Shown: positions 47,110 through 59,429 of the stretch, one piece after another | How the letters are laid out: each line of letters opens with the position of its first letter | Position numbering within the stretch: position 1 is the stretch's first letter | DNA from: Epiperipatus broadwayi | Lineage: Eukaryota; Onychophora; Udeonychophora; Euonychophora; Peripatidae | Length of the DNA stretch: 64,000 bases | NCBI GenBank assembly: GCA_028023455.1 | Contig: JAQFVV010012405.1 | Location: forward strand, 5,353,334-5,417,333 | Reading direction: 5' to 3' | The notes under the pieces: model-generated | The model's database searches: none | Told to the model about the DNA's origin: nothing | Seen by the model: only the letters and a program-made list of their open reading frames with translations | Translations under genes and position numbers: made by a program

Positions 47110-49960
47110 TCTTTTCTTAATCTTTTGTTAAATCCCTACCTTAGTTTTAGGGTTTAACAGTTAAAACATAAATTTCTAGAAAAAATTTAACCTGTATTCC
47201 ATTAACTATATTCTCTATTTCCCTACATTCTAGCAAAGCTTCTGTTCTTGTTTTTTTTTTTTTAAAAAAGCTTATTTATTAAAAAACTTAACAATAATTG
47301 TTCTAATAATTATAAAAATTCTGATGGTTTAAAAACGATATCTGATCCAGCAAAAATTAAAACTTTATTTAGTTATTTTTCTTTTCTTATAAACAATTAA
47401 GACCACCCTATTTTTGAGAATGTGGTTTGAGATGAAAAGTCATTAAAGATACTTCAAATTCCATAGGCTGTATATAGACTACCCACAAAATTGTTGTGTC
47501 TATTTTAAAAGAACTACCAACATCCAGTACATGAATAAATAAATATAATGAATGGTTACAACACTAAATGTAAAGTGAATCATTTTTTATTGCAATAAAC
47601 AGATTAGCATCAGACCTTGGTTATAGGTTCTTCAAGTCATAATGCTGGAAGAGGGTGAATAAACATTTTATACAACAACATTATCTATTACTAAGAATTA
47701 CAGATGCTTGAGAAATGATGATCCATAAAAGTTTGAGAACAATTTATGATAAAATTAAAATCTATTTATTCTATAACAATGCAATAGGGATCACAGTAAG
47801 TCTCTTGATGTTTTAGCAAAACGTTTTACAATGATAGTAATGGAACTAGAATACTAAATGAAAAATTAATATTGTAATATATTTATGTAGGTTATGATGA
47901 GACATAACTGTTATAAAAAATCTATACTAATGAAAGATCATATGTGATTAATATTGAATGCAGAGATATTTAAGTTGTTATTTAAAAATAATCAGCAGAA
48001 TGGATTTGTTTAAAAACTATGTAGTTCTTCTTTATAAAAGGGAAGATCTTATAAACATATGGTTGTTATTATTATCTTAACTATATGACATGGAAAATTA
48101 ATTAACATTAATTTTAGGTTTCTATATAAAAATTGTTTATGATTTTTCAAGTGCTAATGTTTGATGGAAAAAATCAACCAATCTCTGATGGTTATATAAT
48201 TCTGTTACAACTGACATTAAACAGTCCTGATAATAGTTGAGATCCTGTCAAACACAGCAACTCAGTTTTAATTTAAACACCACCGCATTGCTCAATTTGA
48301 AAATAAGTTTTTAATATATATTTTTTTAAAAATTAGCTGAAACATCGTATGTATCTCTTCAAAACTAATTTTTAACTGATAACATTTTTTGACAGTCTCT
48401 AGAATCCACTTGGATTATATTTCCATTTTTAAATTTTAATAAAAAAAATTTTATTCTAAATTATAATCTCATAATTTTTAAATTATTTGTTAAAAATATA
48501 AGATTACGAACAAAAAAATATTCCTAAAAATAATATTTCAACATTGTAAATATAGAAAAAAATGTAATAAACTGAAGTATGTAATTAGAATGAAAACTTT
48601 TGTTGTTTTACATTTGCTGATAAAAAATATTTTGAATGAAATATTTATTTGAACTTCATTTTTAAAATATGAATAAATTTTTGTTAAAAACACACAACAA
48701 GCAAAATTATTTTTAAAATTTTTTAAGTCTACTGATAATTATTTAAAAATTGATTAAAAATAGCTGCTATGTTGGTAATGGAGGCATTCTTTTTTTTTAT
48801 GCAAATTACAACTTCCTGTTTTACATAATTACATTTCTCTTGCAATTTTAAAACAAAATATTTTTGAATATAATATAAGTCTAATCACAGATATTTTTGA
48901 AAAAAATAAATATTTCACTAATGTTTTGCAAAAATAATCATAAATATATAAACAGACTATAGATAATATACATTTTTGAAATCTAAATAAAAGCACGAGC
49001 ATTCTGAAGAATTCTTGCAAGCACTCTCACAACTAAAAACCAAGAAACTTCCAATCATTGGCATTGTACAAAATCTTGAGATTTTAAATTAATAAATTAT
49101 GATATTTTTATTTCAGGTTTTGCCTTCAAATGAATCCAAAAGTGGCAAATGAATACTATAGATAGCTGCAAGAGAATGGATTTAAACTGATATACTGAAA
49201 GTGTTACTTAGTTTTGCAGCTGATTCTAAAACAAAGTTAATAAAGCAAAATTATTAATCAGATTCATGAGGTTAAATAATCTTGCTTTAAAATTTATAAT
49301 AATATATAATTATTATCTTTAATTTTAAATGGATAATTTTTATTATCAAAAACATCAGCATCTTGCAGCTAATGATGATATTAAATCAAGCACTTATAAA
49401 ACATATGAATGATATAAAAGAGGCAGGAACAAGCAAATTGTTATGACCATAAAAGAAATGACATAATAAGATTGGGTGAAATATAATTACAAAAAGCAAA
49501 CACACTTAACGGAATGTAGTCTTTATACTATCAAGGCAATTTCTATATATATTTTTTATCATTTTATAGTAAAAGTTTAAAAAAGTATCAAAACAGCCAT
49601 TATAAATAGGATGAACTAAAAAGTAATGAAAAATTCTTATATTTATCTAAAATTATTAATAGTTTTAACAAGGCTGTAAACCTTAGCAATGAGCGTCTGA
49701 AAAAATCGTCACTAGGGACGAAATAATAGTGAGCGTTTAATAAATTTATAATTACAACTCTAAAATTATTAAGAAAAAAAGGAATTGCCCATAGAAATAT
49801 AATTTCTTTTCTGCAGTTGATTGTGCTAAAGTTTCAAACATTAATATTCCATATGTTTTTAATAAACTAAACAAAAATATAATATTTTTAAAAAAAATAT
49901 TGTTGTGAAGTCATTAGAAAACAATAAGTCTCTACGTACTGAAACACCTTGAGATAAATA
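47110..49960. other. AT-rich DNA, no gene seen
   Basis: A long stretch without recognisable coding or repeat-family signal. Confidence 0.5.
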
Positions 49961-49962
49961 TC

Positions 49963-50092
49963 AATCAGCATTTTTTTTAAGTGTCATAGCATCAGCCGGG
50001 TTGTGAACCCACAACCCAGGCAACTATCTGCAAGTGCAAAGCAGTCACGCTGACCTCTTGACCACCAATGCAAGACAAAATCAGCATTTTTT
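49963..50092 (-). mobile_element. tRNA-related SINE with 14-bp target duplication
   Basis: On minus it begins 'gtcttgcattggtggtcaag', includes an extended variable region ('ctgctttgcacttgcag') relative to the 46.98 kb copy, and ends 'gctatgacactt' plus A-run. The duplications 'aatcagcatttttt' are at 49963-49976 and 50079-50092. Confidence 0.92.
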
Positions 50093-50369
50093 CTGCAACA
50101 TTAAATAAAAACAATCATTTTTAAAAGTGTGATCTAATTTTTATTTATTTAATACATGAGAACATTAACAGGTATTTAATTTGAGATAAGTTGTTCATTT
50201 CCATTAACATTCTCACTATAGATGGTTAACAGAATCCCTGGAGTAGTCTATGATAAATTCATAATATCTTGCTTCATAATTCTATTTTATGCAAAATAGT
50301 TTGACTTTTTGGCTTGCACCACTACATTCAGCTTTGCCACTTGTCTATTTTTATGTGACCATTTTTAAT

Positions 50370-50980
50370 TAGCATATTCATCCTTCATTCTATCTCAAGC
50401 AACTAATACACATGACCACATCCATGTGAAGAAGATACATGATCTCCAGTATATATACTTCATACAAAATCAGCACCACATAATTGGATCAGATCACAAT
50501 CTCCTTACAATCAGTGCTCCATTTATAATAAGATAGCAATTCTTCAAACTTTAATTGACAGGCCTCAGTATTCTCATCCTTCCAACTATTCAACTGTCCT
50601 TTTCATTGAAAAACCAACAATGGAATACTCATAGTTCTTGTTGGGCATGATATTATAGTCATACCCATTATGTCAATCTAACCCCTCATATTATTGGACA
50701 TTATGTATCCATATGACCTAATAGAAAAGTGATGGGCAGAATTTATACTAAGATGTAATCTATTTTCAAGTAATATGTAATTCTGAGGCAGTATATAATT
50801 TTCTTATACTGAATGTTTCATATATATATATATATAGAGAGAGAGAGGGATTTGAACTCAGAATTTTTCAGTTCACCCTCCACTCTATCTCAAGCCACTG
50901 ATATACATGCAAAAAAATGCATGATCATCATTATACATATTTCATGCAGAACCAGTATTTAATCATAAAAGCCTGTTGCA
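50370..50980 (-). repeat. family A head-to-tail array (about 1.3 units)
   Basis: A full minus-strand unit of the 0.5-kb subtype (50370-50830) is followed by the start of a second (50840-50975) after the linker 'aattctgaggcagtatataa' and a TA/GA microsatellite. Both hammerheads are decayed. Confidence 0.8.
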
Positions 50981-50984
50981 CATT

Positions 50985-51575
50985 TTATTATAATATAACC
51001 ACATTGGGATGTTTATTAGATTAAATTATGGCACTGTGATATATATAAGGTTCATGCTGTAATAATACACTATGGCATTGAGTCAGACTAAATATAAAAT
51101 CTTTATTACATTTTGTGTTGAATAATTCCATTTTAATGGTAGAAATTTCATATTTTAGTTTCAATTTTTGCTCATAGATGGCAAAAAAAATTAAAAGATA
51201 AAAAATCTCTAAAACATAAATGCCAATTTAAAAATCTTGATGAGCATTGTTTATACTATAGTTATTTTTTTAGTTTTTAAAAACAGTTTCAGTGAAATAA
51301 AACAATACATTTATAAAAGTGAAATATATTTTACATTTAATATGAAATGAGTAATAAATAAGAAAATATTTTTAATGTTATTTTAGTAAAATCAGAACTG
51401 TTTGTTTTTTATTTCACATGGTTATTTTATTGTTTTAAAATACTTTCAATATTTTAATTATTTGGAAAATAATTTTTATTAATTACTATGCAAAAAATAA
51501 TTTTCTTCATTAAAAACTCTATTCAAACTAAAAGCTAATAATATACACAAATAACTTTAGGGTTTGAACTCGGAG
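50985..51575. other. AT-rich DNA, no gene seen
   Basis: No recognisable feature. Confidence 0.5.
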
Positions 51576-51577
51576 AG

Positions 51578-51632
51578 ACTTTCAATCCTGCAGTTGATCA
51601 AAAACGGTTGAAAATGATGATGATAATGGTTT
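51578..51632 (+). mobile_element. RTE-like 3' tip only
   Basis: 'caatcctgcagttgatcaaa', then 'acggttgaaaatgatgatgat', matches the C-terminal codons and TGA tail of the 36.6-kb LINE. An extremely 5'-truncated copy, just after a family A-like terminus (51560-51577). Confidence 0.6.
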
Positions 51633-51639
51633 GAACTTT

Positions 51640-52640
51640 GCAAATATAAAAAAAAGTAACAAATTGAAACATATAATTAGAACAATATTCTATTGCTAAA
51701 ATCTGAATGAATTTTTGTCAAGGATACATAAAGAAATGAAATTGTGTTTTAAACCTTAAAATCCCATTTATAATTATTTTTAAAAATGACAAAATGTAAC
51801 ATCTTAAATGGTTATGAGAAACATTTCTTTTTCAACTCATCATTACCATGCTTTATGTTATTGCATTTGTCTTAATTTGTATTCTTTTATAAACATGTTT
51901 TCGAATAAAATATGAGACTAATCATAATATTCTTGTCAAAAATAGATATTTGACATATACTTTTCAAAAATAAACATTTGTGTATAAACAAAACAAACTA
52001 CAGAAAATATATTATTTTCATTTTCAAAATTTAAACAAAAATAAGTACCCATAAGAGTACTCACAAATGCTTTCAAGTCTGAAAACAAAGAAACTAGACA
52101 ACATTTTCAGATCATTTGTATTAGATTTTCTATACAAGCTTAAGAGATAGGGTCATGTGATCTATGAATTGATCTATGACTTTTATTTTGACTATTTATA
52201 GATTTTCTATGTAATACTGATCTGATATCTTAATATTTTATAATTTAATAAATATATATATATCAATTTCAGTTTTCAACATCAAATAAATGCAAAACCA
52301 GAAAATGGACATTGAATATGGCTAAAAAAAGTTGAATTTAAGCTAAAGTAACCATCACATCATCATCCCATATGAATGGTCAGATTTATATTAGACCAAA
52401 CATTAATTTACATTTGATTAGTAAAAAGAAAATTTTCTGTGTTTTTGTTGAAATGCTTCTAATTATTGTAGTCTATAAAAATTTAATATTCAAAAACTCA
52501 CATACTTAATATCCTGTGGGTAGAAGAAAAATATTCATTCAATATGTATATGCAAAACATATACATATTTTTGTTCACTTTATGATACTAAATATTGTAT
52601 TAAATAACACACTTTGAGGAATATGTACATAATAACTAAG
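51640..52640. other. AT-rich DNA, no gene seen
   Basis: No recognisable feature. Confidence 0.5.
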
Positions 52641-52857
52641 TAATTGGTTTGCCTAAACGTTTCAAATATTAGCTAAGTAAAAGTTTATTCTGTATGTTAA
52701 TATTGTTAACTGTAGCTCAATGTGTTTTTTGCTGGTGAAGCCAGTGCTATGAATTTGGCTTCACCCACTGAAAGGACACTCAGCTACAGTTAACAAAATT
52801 AACTTATGGAATAAATCTTCACTTAGCCAATGTTTTAAATGTTTAAGCATCCAATTA
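52641..52857. mobile_element. foldback element J
   Basis: Arms of about 78 bp run from 'taattggtttgcctaaacgt' and 'gttaactgtagct' on the left to 'agctacagttaac' and 'aagcatccaatta' on the right, around a smaller GC-richer hairpin (gtgaagcca / tggcttcac, 52735-52770). Confidence 0.88.
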
Positions 52858-52859
52858 CA

Positions 52860-53490
52860 AATAAGATAAGAAAAAGAAGAATCTGAATAATAACTTAGTA
52901 CTGTGCTTGAAATCTAACCAATCAAATCAATTCGCAGTGTTTTTGAATTGAAATCAGTAACATTATAATCTATTGAACAAAGAGAAATATATCAATCTTA
53001 TCATGATAATATATATGCATTTCTTGGACAACCTTGCTTGGTGATTAGAGTTAATCCAAAATATGAATGGTTAGAGGGGTCAGTCTGGTATCATCTTCAT
53101 TAGTCAATAACTTAAAAATATTGCAGATTTTTTAATTGTTTGTTTTCTCTCATGCAGGGATTAATTATAATAATAAAAAATAATTGGTTTACTGTGTGGA
53201 GTTCAGCTGAAATTGAAACACCACTAATGATTGAAATGGGACAGTGATTCATGAAGGTTGAGCTCCAGAGTCAATCATTCTACTAGTGTATTAAACCATA
53301 AAGAAGAGGAATTTAAAATAATGATAAATAAATAATAGAATACATTATTGCTCTGGAAGTTTATAAGAAGTTTGAATATCAGAAGTAGCAGACATGGAGC
53401 CATGAACTATGGAACCTGGCTTCTAGAGTCTGCACAGCATTAAACCATGCAGGGCAATAATAATAATATTGATGATGAAGATTATGATAA
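52860..53490. other. AT-rich DNA, no gene seen
   Basis: Short ATA/ATG microsatellite-like stretch at 53455-53500. Otherwise nothing. Confidence 0.45.
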
Positions 53491-53496
53491 TAATAA

Positions 53497-54450
53497 TAAT
53501 TCTAAGGCAGTATGTCATTTGCTTATACTGTATGGTTCTTCCCTGGGTTCCCCTCTTTTCTTCCAAAGAGTAAGCTTGTGGTTTAAGACCTGTAGAGGTT
53601 CCTACCATCACATTTTTATATGCATGTGCTTGAGGCTACAGCCTTAATAAATATAAGTTCCTATATATGTAAAAAGATTTGAACTCAGTATTTTTCAGTC
53701 TATTCATCTACTTTATCTCAAGCAACAAATACACATAACCATATATATGTAAAAAAAGTTACATGATCCCCAATATATGTTTTTTGTGCAGAACCAGCCC
53801 TCATCAGTTGGACCAGATCATAATCTCTCACTCATATAAACAATCAGTGCTCGGATTATATTAATCTGGACCAACTGATGAGCGTGGGTTCTGCACTAAT
53901 ATAAATATTGGGATCATGTATCATTTTATCATGTGTGTGGTCATGTGTATTGATTGTTTGAGATAGAGTAGAGAATGAGTACACTGAAAAATATTGACTT
54001 CACATCCCTGAATTTACATGTATAGAAAACATTCAGTGTAAGCAAACAGCATATTGACTTAGAATTATATATTGCTTGGGAAATAAATTACATCTTAGTA
54101 TAAGTTCAGCTCATCCCTATCCTATTAATATATATGGATACTTAATGTCTGATAATATGAGAGGTTAGATTGATGTAATGTATATTTGGATATGACTATA
54201 ATGTCAAATCTAACAAGGGTTTTGAGAGTTCCATCTTCAGTTTTGCAATGATGTGGATGATTGAATAGTTGGAAGGGTGAAAAGATTGAAACCAGTTCAT
54301 TAAAATTTGAGGAATTGCTATCTTAATATAAACCAAGCACTGCTGTATATGTGAATGGTAGATTATAATCTGGCCCAACTGATGAGTGCTGCTTCTGTAT
54401 GAAATGCATATATTGGGAATGCCTGAGATAGAGTAGAGGATAATAATAGC
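53497..54450. repeat. family A cluster: inverted pair then tandem unit
   Basis: A linker fragment (53497-53533) is followed by a minus-strand half unit (53655-53865), an inverted plus-strand half (53862-54060) meeting it at the hammerhead, and a full plus-strand 0.5-kb unit (54060-54450). The hammerhead CTGATGA boxes at 53875 and 54379 are about 504 bp apart, giving the unit length. Confidence 0.85.
54374..54417 (+). ncRNA. hammerhead ribozyme, type I (family A)
   Basis: The best-preserved family A ribozyme. Helix I CCCAA/TTGGG is 5 perfect bp (54374-54378 with 54413-54417). The core is CTGATGA at 54379-54385. Helix II GTGC/GTAT has 4 bp (two G-U) with a 7-nt loop. GAAA lies at 54401-54404. 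Helix III pairs A54404-T54411, T54405-A54410 and G54406-T54409 around a 2-nt loop. The cleavage nucleotide is A54412 (AUA triplet). All positions required by the consensus are present. Whether the short helix III suffices alone is uncertain. Confidence 0.65.
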
Positions 54451-54534
54451 AATATTATTTTTATTACCAAAATACAGTTTTTATACATTTTCTAGAGAAT
54501 TATTAGAATGGAGATAAAGTAGATAAACCAATCT

Positions 54535-55010
54535 TCATATAGCACACTACTGGCCAAGTCTTTCCCCTATTTCCTCATAGAGGAACAGTGAAGGAGAGAG
54601 CAATACTCAGCAGGCATGTCAATTGCTAAGCAATAAATATCTAAGAAGTTCTGCATTAAACCACTAAACATCATGTGTTCACCATCTCATGATAGCACAT
54701 AACTGTTATTAAACAGGCAAAAAACTCTCCATATAGTAGTGCCGCCTTGTGCTAACCAGAGTAATCAATGGATGCCAGAAGGCTTGTGCATAAAATCCCT
54801 ATCTAGTGCCTACTCATCCAATATCCCCAGACTAGTTTCTGGCTTGTGGCCTTCATCAGTAAGGAGCCTTGGATGAGTAGGCACTAGATAGGGATTTTAT
54901 GCACAAGCCTTCTGGCATCCATTGATTACTCTGGTTAGCACAAGGTGGCACTACTATATGAAGAGTTTTTGCCTGTTTAATAAGTTCTGCATTCTTAGTT
55001 TTTCCTCTAG
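54535..55010. repeat. family D foldback with central hammerhead
   Basis: The left arm ('tagtagtgccgccttgtgct', 'gatgccagaaggcttgtgca', 'ctatctagtgcctactcatc') and the right arm (their complements, to 'agcacaaggtggcactacta') are about 90-110 bp and almost perfect. The minus-strand hammerhead lies between them. The left flank (54655-54725) is shared in inverted orientation with 21.25-21.31 kb. Confidence 0.88.
54824..54865 (-). ncRNA. hammerhead ribozyme, type I (family D)
   Basis: Minus strand: TCCTTA, CTGATGA (54859-54853), helix II GGC/GCC with a CACAA loop and an A-A mismatch at its base, GAAA (54839-54836), self-complementary helix III ACTAGT, triplet GTC with cleavage expected after the C at 54830, then TGGGGA. 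Helix I is 6 bp (two G-U). The core matches consensus throughout. Compared with 21.2 kb, two helix I pairs have changed while staying paired (G-U versus G-C, G-U versus A-U). Confidence 0.78.
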
Positions 55011-55193
55011 CTAAGAATCGCTAGCTATAGTTCAATTACCTTAAACAATGTTTCAAATCTACTGAAACAATTTTAAAGTTTACTCAGAAGATATTTATTT
55101 TGTTATAAAATAGGCAAATATATGTAACAGTGCTAACGTTATTTTTTTATGTCCTCTATAGAAATTCCCAAATATTTCAAATGGTAACGTTTA

Positions 55194-55637
55194 ATGAAAG
55201 AACCAAGTAACTTTTGTCAGCTAATTAAACCTGACAACACCAATAGCTCGGAAAATCGGTTAAGATTCCTGAAAACACAACATTCACTCTCTATTAAATA
55301 TACAAAGTGCAACATTATTTTAAAGCATGAATGCAAATTTAGCAGCAATTTAACTAAATTCTTCTTTGTATCTTTGCCGTTTATAAATCATCAGAAAATA
55401 TATTACAGAGGATGTCTGTCAATAGCATTAGTATTATTACATATTTATGTAGTATATACGAGTATGAGTGTATGTATGCGTGCTCGCATTAATATACATA
55501 TGCATTATAACTCTTTTGAGATGTCATATTTTCTCATTTATAAATATAAGCATGTGTGTGCTAATATTTTCGAAGTGTTACCTTTTCTGAATAGTAGTTC
55601 TCTTATCGAAACAAAAGATATCGATGTGATTGTATAG
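55194..55637 (+). other. longest open frame, 147 codons, unrecognised
   Basis: The longest frame in the window, inside a CpG-retaining patch (about 19 CpGs in 55194-56000). The sequence has hydrophobic and Tyr/Ile/Lys-rich composition and no motif I recognise. A GGTACG lies just after the stop. It could be an exon of an unknown gene or chance. I cannot support a function. Confidence 0.25.
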
Positions 55638-56925
55638 GTACGTCGATATTATCATGTTTATCATATTAATTTAATAAATCACATAAACTTCTGTATGTAT
55701 GCAAATGTGTACGCGAATATAATTTTTCCTCAACTTACATGTATATTGACTCACGAGAATCATTTAAAAAATAAATACAAAGTAAATACGTTAACTTTCA
55801 TATGTGTTTAAAAATATGTATCTATAAAAATGAAAGACTACGGCAAATATTTTTATATTAATTATATACGTGAGTGTGTGTGGGCGTGTGTTTGAACACT
55901 GCAAATTTTTCGAATAATAAACTTGATCAAAATTTTAAAAGTATAATATTTATCAACAGCAATAGCTGTTTTTTTTAAGTAAATATTTAAATTCTACCTA
56001 AGCAAGAAGACAATTTTGCTTCATGATTTTAATTAAAATTAATATAACAATGAAGGTGTTTTAAAAATCAATAACTTAATAAAACATAAGTACAAAAAAT
56101 ATAATTTAATTAAATATTTCTTTATACAAACAAAAACGTGTAAAACACCTCAGTTGTCATAAATGGTTTTATTAATATATATATAAACAAAGCAAAAAAA
56201 AAAAAAAAGAATATCAAAATGAATATGTAATGGTGCTTTTGTTTTAAAATTTTTTTTTTAAAAAATCTAATCAATATCTTCATATTCCACTTGAATTCTA
56301 TTAGCTAATGAAAGTAATTTTAAATGAATGAATAATTTCAATCAAATCTCTTAATCAGAAACTCGGCAATGATTCAATTTTTTTTTTTAATTAATATTAT
56401 TTGTCAGAAGAAAATAAATTTTCATAAATCAAATTAACTAACTACTACATTGATTTTTTTAATTAAAAAAATAATTACACAGGTATGTGCTGTGTGTATA
56501 TGTATGTCCAAGTGTAAAATATATATTATGTATTAATTAAATCACTTTAATAGATTTAGCAACAATATACAAAAACTGAAAAACAAGATGCTTACTTTCA
56601 ATGTCATAAAATAAATATTTTTCTCTTCATGAAGAAACATTCACATTTATAATAGACATATATACAATATAATAATGTTTTTATTTTTTTTATGCTCAAT
56701 AAAAAATTATAAAATCTTATAATATTATATCTGACAACTATTGATGATAAATCAGTTTTTTTTTTTTTTTTACAGAACATGTTTCTGTCAATCAGACCTA
56801 ACATCATCAGCTACTTGAGAGATTAATTGAATTGCTATATAAAACTAAATTTCTTTACAGAGCATAAACAAATGATGTTAATAGATTACATGTGTTATGT
56901 GGTGTGGTTAATTACATATATATAT
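55638..56925. other. AT-rich DNA, no gene seen
   Basis: No recognisable feature beyond CpG retention in its first third. Confidence 0.45.
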
Positions 56926-56931
56926 ATATAT

Positions 56932-57485
56932 CAGAAGCGTAAGGAAATTGAAATCCTATCCATTAAAGTTTAAGGAATTTTTATCTCAATATAAACTGTG
57001 CATTGATTATATATATGTGTGGAAATTATAATCTGGTCTAATCGGTGTGTGCTGGTTCAGCATAAAATATGTATATTGGGGATCTTTTTTTCACATCTAT
57101 GTAGTCATGTGATATGTATCAGTTGTTTGAGATGTAGTGGGCATGAATACAGACTGAAAATCCTAAGTTCAAATCCCTCTCTCTATATATGCATGTATAT
57201 CTGAATATTCATATATATATATATCAGAAGAGTAAGGAAATTGAAGACTATCCATTAAAGTTTAAAAAAATTGCTATCTTAATATAAACTGTGCATTGAT
57301 TGTATATATGTGTGGAAGATTATAATCTGGCCTAATTAGTGTGTGCTGGTTCAGCATAAAATATATATATTGGGGATCAATTATTTTTTCCATATGTGGT
57401 CATGTGATATGTATCAGTTGTTTGATATGTAGTGAGCATAAATATAGACTGAAAATCCTAAGTTCAAATCCCTCTCTATATATGC

Positions 57486-57533
<48 letters not shown>

Positions 57534-57825
57534 AGAGTAAGGAAATTGAAGCCTCTCCATTAAATTTTAAGGAATTGCTATCTTAATATAAACTGTGCAT
57601 TGATTGTATATATGTGTGGAAAATTATAATCTGGCCTAATTGTTCTGTGCTGGTTCAGCATAAATTATGTATATTGGGGATCAATTATCTTTTTCACATG
57701 TATGTGGTCATGTGATGTGTATTAGTTGTTTGAGATGTAGTGGATATGAATATAGATTGAAAATCCTAAGTTCAAATTCCTTTCTATATATATGCATGTA
57801 TATCTAAATATTCAAATGACTCAAT
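56932..57825 (+). repeat. family A, three tandem ~0.3-kb units
   Basis: Unit starts ('cagaag' followed by 'gtaaggaaattgaa') are at 56932, 57225 and 57530, so the period is 293-305 bp. Each unit runs from the 'ccattaaagttta' block through the hammerhead region to 'aagttcaaatccctctcta' and a TA microsatellite spacer. All three hammerheads have lost the CTGATGA box but keep helix II 'gtgctggttcagca'. Confidence 0.93.
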
Positions 57826-57829
57826 CTCC

Positions 57830-57939
57830 ACACACTGCTAATATCAAAGCACTAGCTTTTTGTATTAATGTAATAATATAATTAAAATAATCACTTACCT
57901 ATAGTACATTCTTCTAGTACCTTGATATTAGCAGTGTGT
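57830..57939. mobile_element. small MITE K, 110 bp
   Basis: The ends acacactgctaatatcaa (left) and ttgatattagcagtgtgt (right) form 26-bp inverted repeats with two mismatches. No coding capacity. Confidence 0.85.
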
Positions 57940-58139
57940 AAAGATTTAAATCATATTAATGTTTACATTTGATTTAAAACATTATATTTAATTGTTTTTG
58001 TATATATATACACATACATAGCTTAGCACAGTTTTTGGATTTTATATCTATTAAGTTTGTTTATATATATATATATATTTAATTATTTTAGTGTATGAAC
58101 TTTCTACCCACCTTAATTTGTTATTAAAACATGAGTTAT

Positions 58140-58510
58140 CCAATATAAAACATTAAAAGCATAAAGCTAAATTAGTCAATAAATAATCAAAATTACCCCA
58201 AATTTACAACTCAACCAGATTTCCCAAAAAAATAAACTCTTAAATACTACCAATGGTTTCACTGCTACCCAGTAGACTTCTCAAGTATAAAGAACTACAA
58301 AATAACAACATATTTAAACTAAACATTACCCACAATTCCAAGAGTGGATCATAGGTAAGTAAAATTGTGTGAGATGTTTAGTTGAAATATGTTATTTTGA
58401 AGTTCTTTACAAAAATTCTTTTAATATTAAGAATGGATGGAAAGTGAGTGGAATTGTGGGTAATGTTTAGTTAAATATGTAGTTATTTTGTGGTTCTTTA
58501 CATTTCAACT
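58140..58510. mobile_element. foldback element, family E copy 2
   Basis: Shares with 16991-17400 'taaaagcataaagctaaa', 'accaatggtttcactgctac', 'aactacaaaataaca' and 'ggaattgtgggtaatgttta'. Inverted interior blocks ('aacattacccacaattcc' versus 'ggaattgtgggtaatgtt') are clear. The right arm is shortened. Confidence 0.82.
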
Positions 58511-58514
58511 TTAT

Positions 58515-59428
58515 AAATATTTGCACACACCCACAACTATGTTGTTGTATGCCATGTAACTCAAACAATTACAATATATATTTATTATATATACTTAAAT
58601 TTGAAATAAATTTCTGTACATGATGTAATGTTAGTTGTAATTTTTTTCTCTTCTTGTTTGAATTTAATGGTGAATATATTAACCTGGACTGCATTTGACT
58701 ATGTTGCTATGACAGCATATAATATCAAAGAAAGAAATATTTATTATTAATTGTAATTTGTAAAAAATTGTGAATTGACTCTATTCATTTTAAAAACAAA
58801 CATGTAAATAATAAAGTTTATAGTTTGATAAAATTATTATTTTCTTTATTATGTATATTTTTGTTACTGCATTCATAATAGTAGGTTACAAATAATGCAC
58901 CTAAATATTTAATGTTTCCATAATATTTGTTATTTTGTTTGTATCATATTATATTTGAAAGATATGTGTAAAAAGTTTATTTCTATTGTAGTATGAAAGA
59001 ATGTAGTCTAAACTGTTTGTTTTATATTAAAGTGAATGAATACTATTTGTATTTTAAAAATTAAATGTTTGTTATATATAATAATTGTGAAATATTTTTA
59101 TTTATTTGTCATAAATTTATATAATAAGATTTTTATTTATGAGACACTGGCTAGAATTGACCACAGAGTCAATATAGAGTGTTGGTGTAGTTTCTCTTAC
59201 ATCAATGTAAAAAGTTTATAAAATAAGCAGATTAAACTCACTCTCTATCTTGGCTTCAATAGAAGTAAATCTAAGTGTCTTTATATGATTTTTTATTTCT
59301 TTGTTTTTTAATGTATATGACTATTAAATGGAAAGAATGGTGGGATGAAAGCAATAGCATTCATCCATTAACTGAACGAATTTATCAAGGATTTGTGAAG
59401 AGTGGCAAATTATTGAAAGAAAGAGAAT
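58515..59428. other. AT-rich DNA, no gene seen
   Basis: No supported feature. The frame at 59275-59472 enters the LINE insertion and is not a gene. Confidence 0.5.
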
Positions 59429-59429
59429 T

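Noticed and set aside
57480-57530. Telomere-like or CRISPR-like array
   Set aside because: The repeats at 56.9-57.8 kb are 0.3-kb tandem units with TA microsatellite spacers; there are no short direct repeats with unique spacers anywhere in the window.
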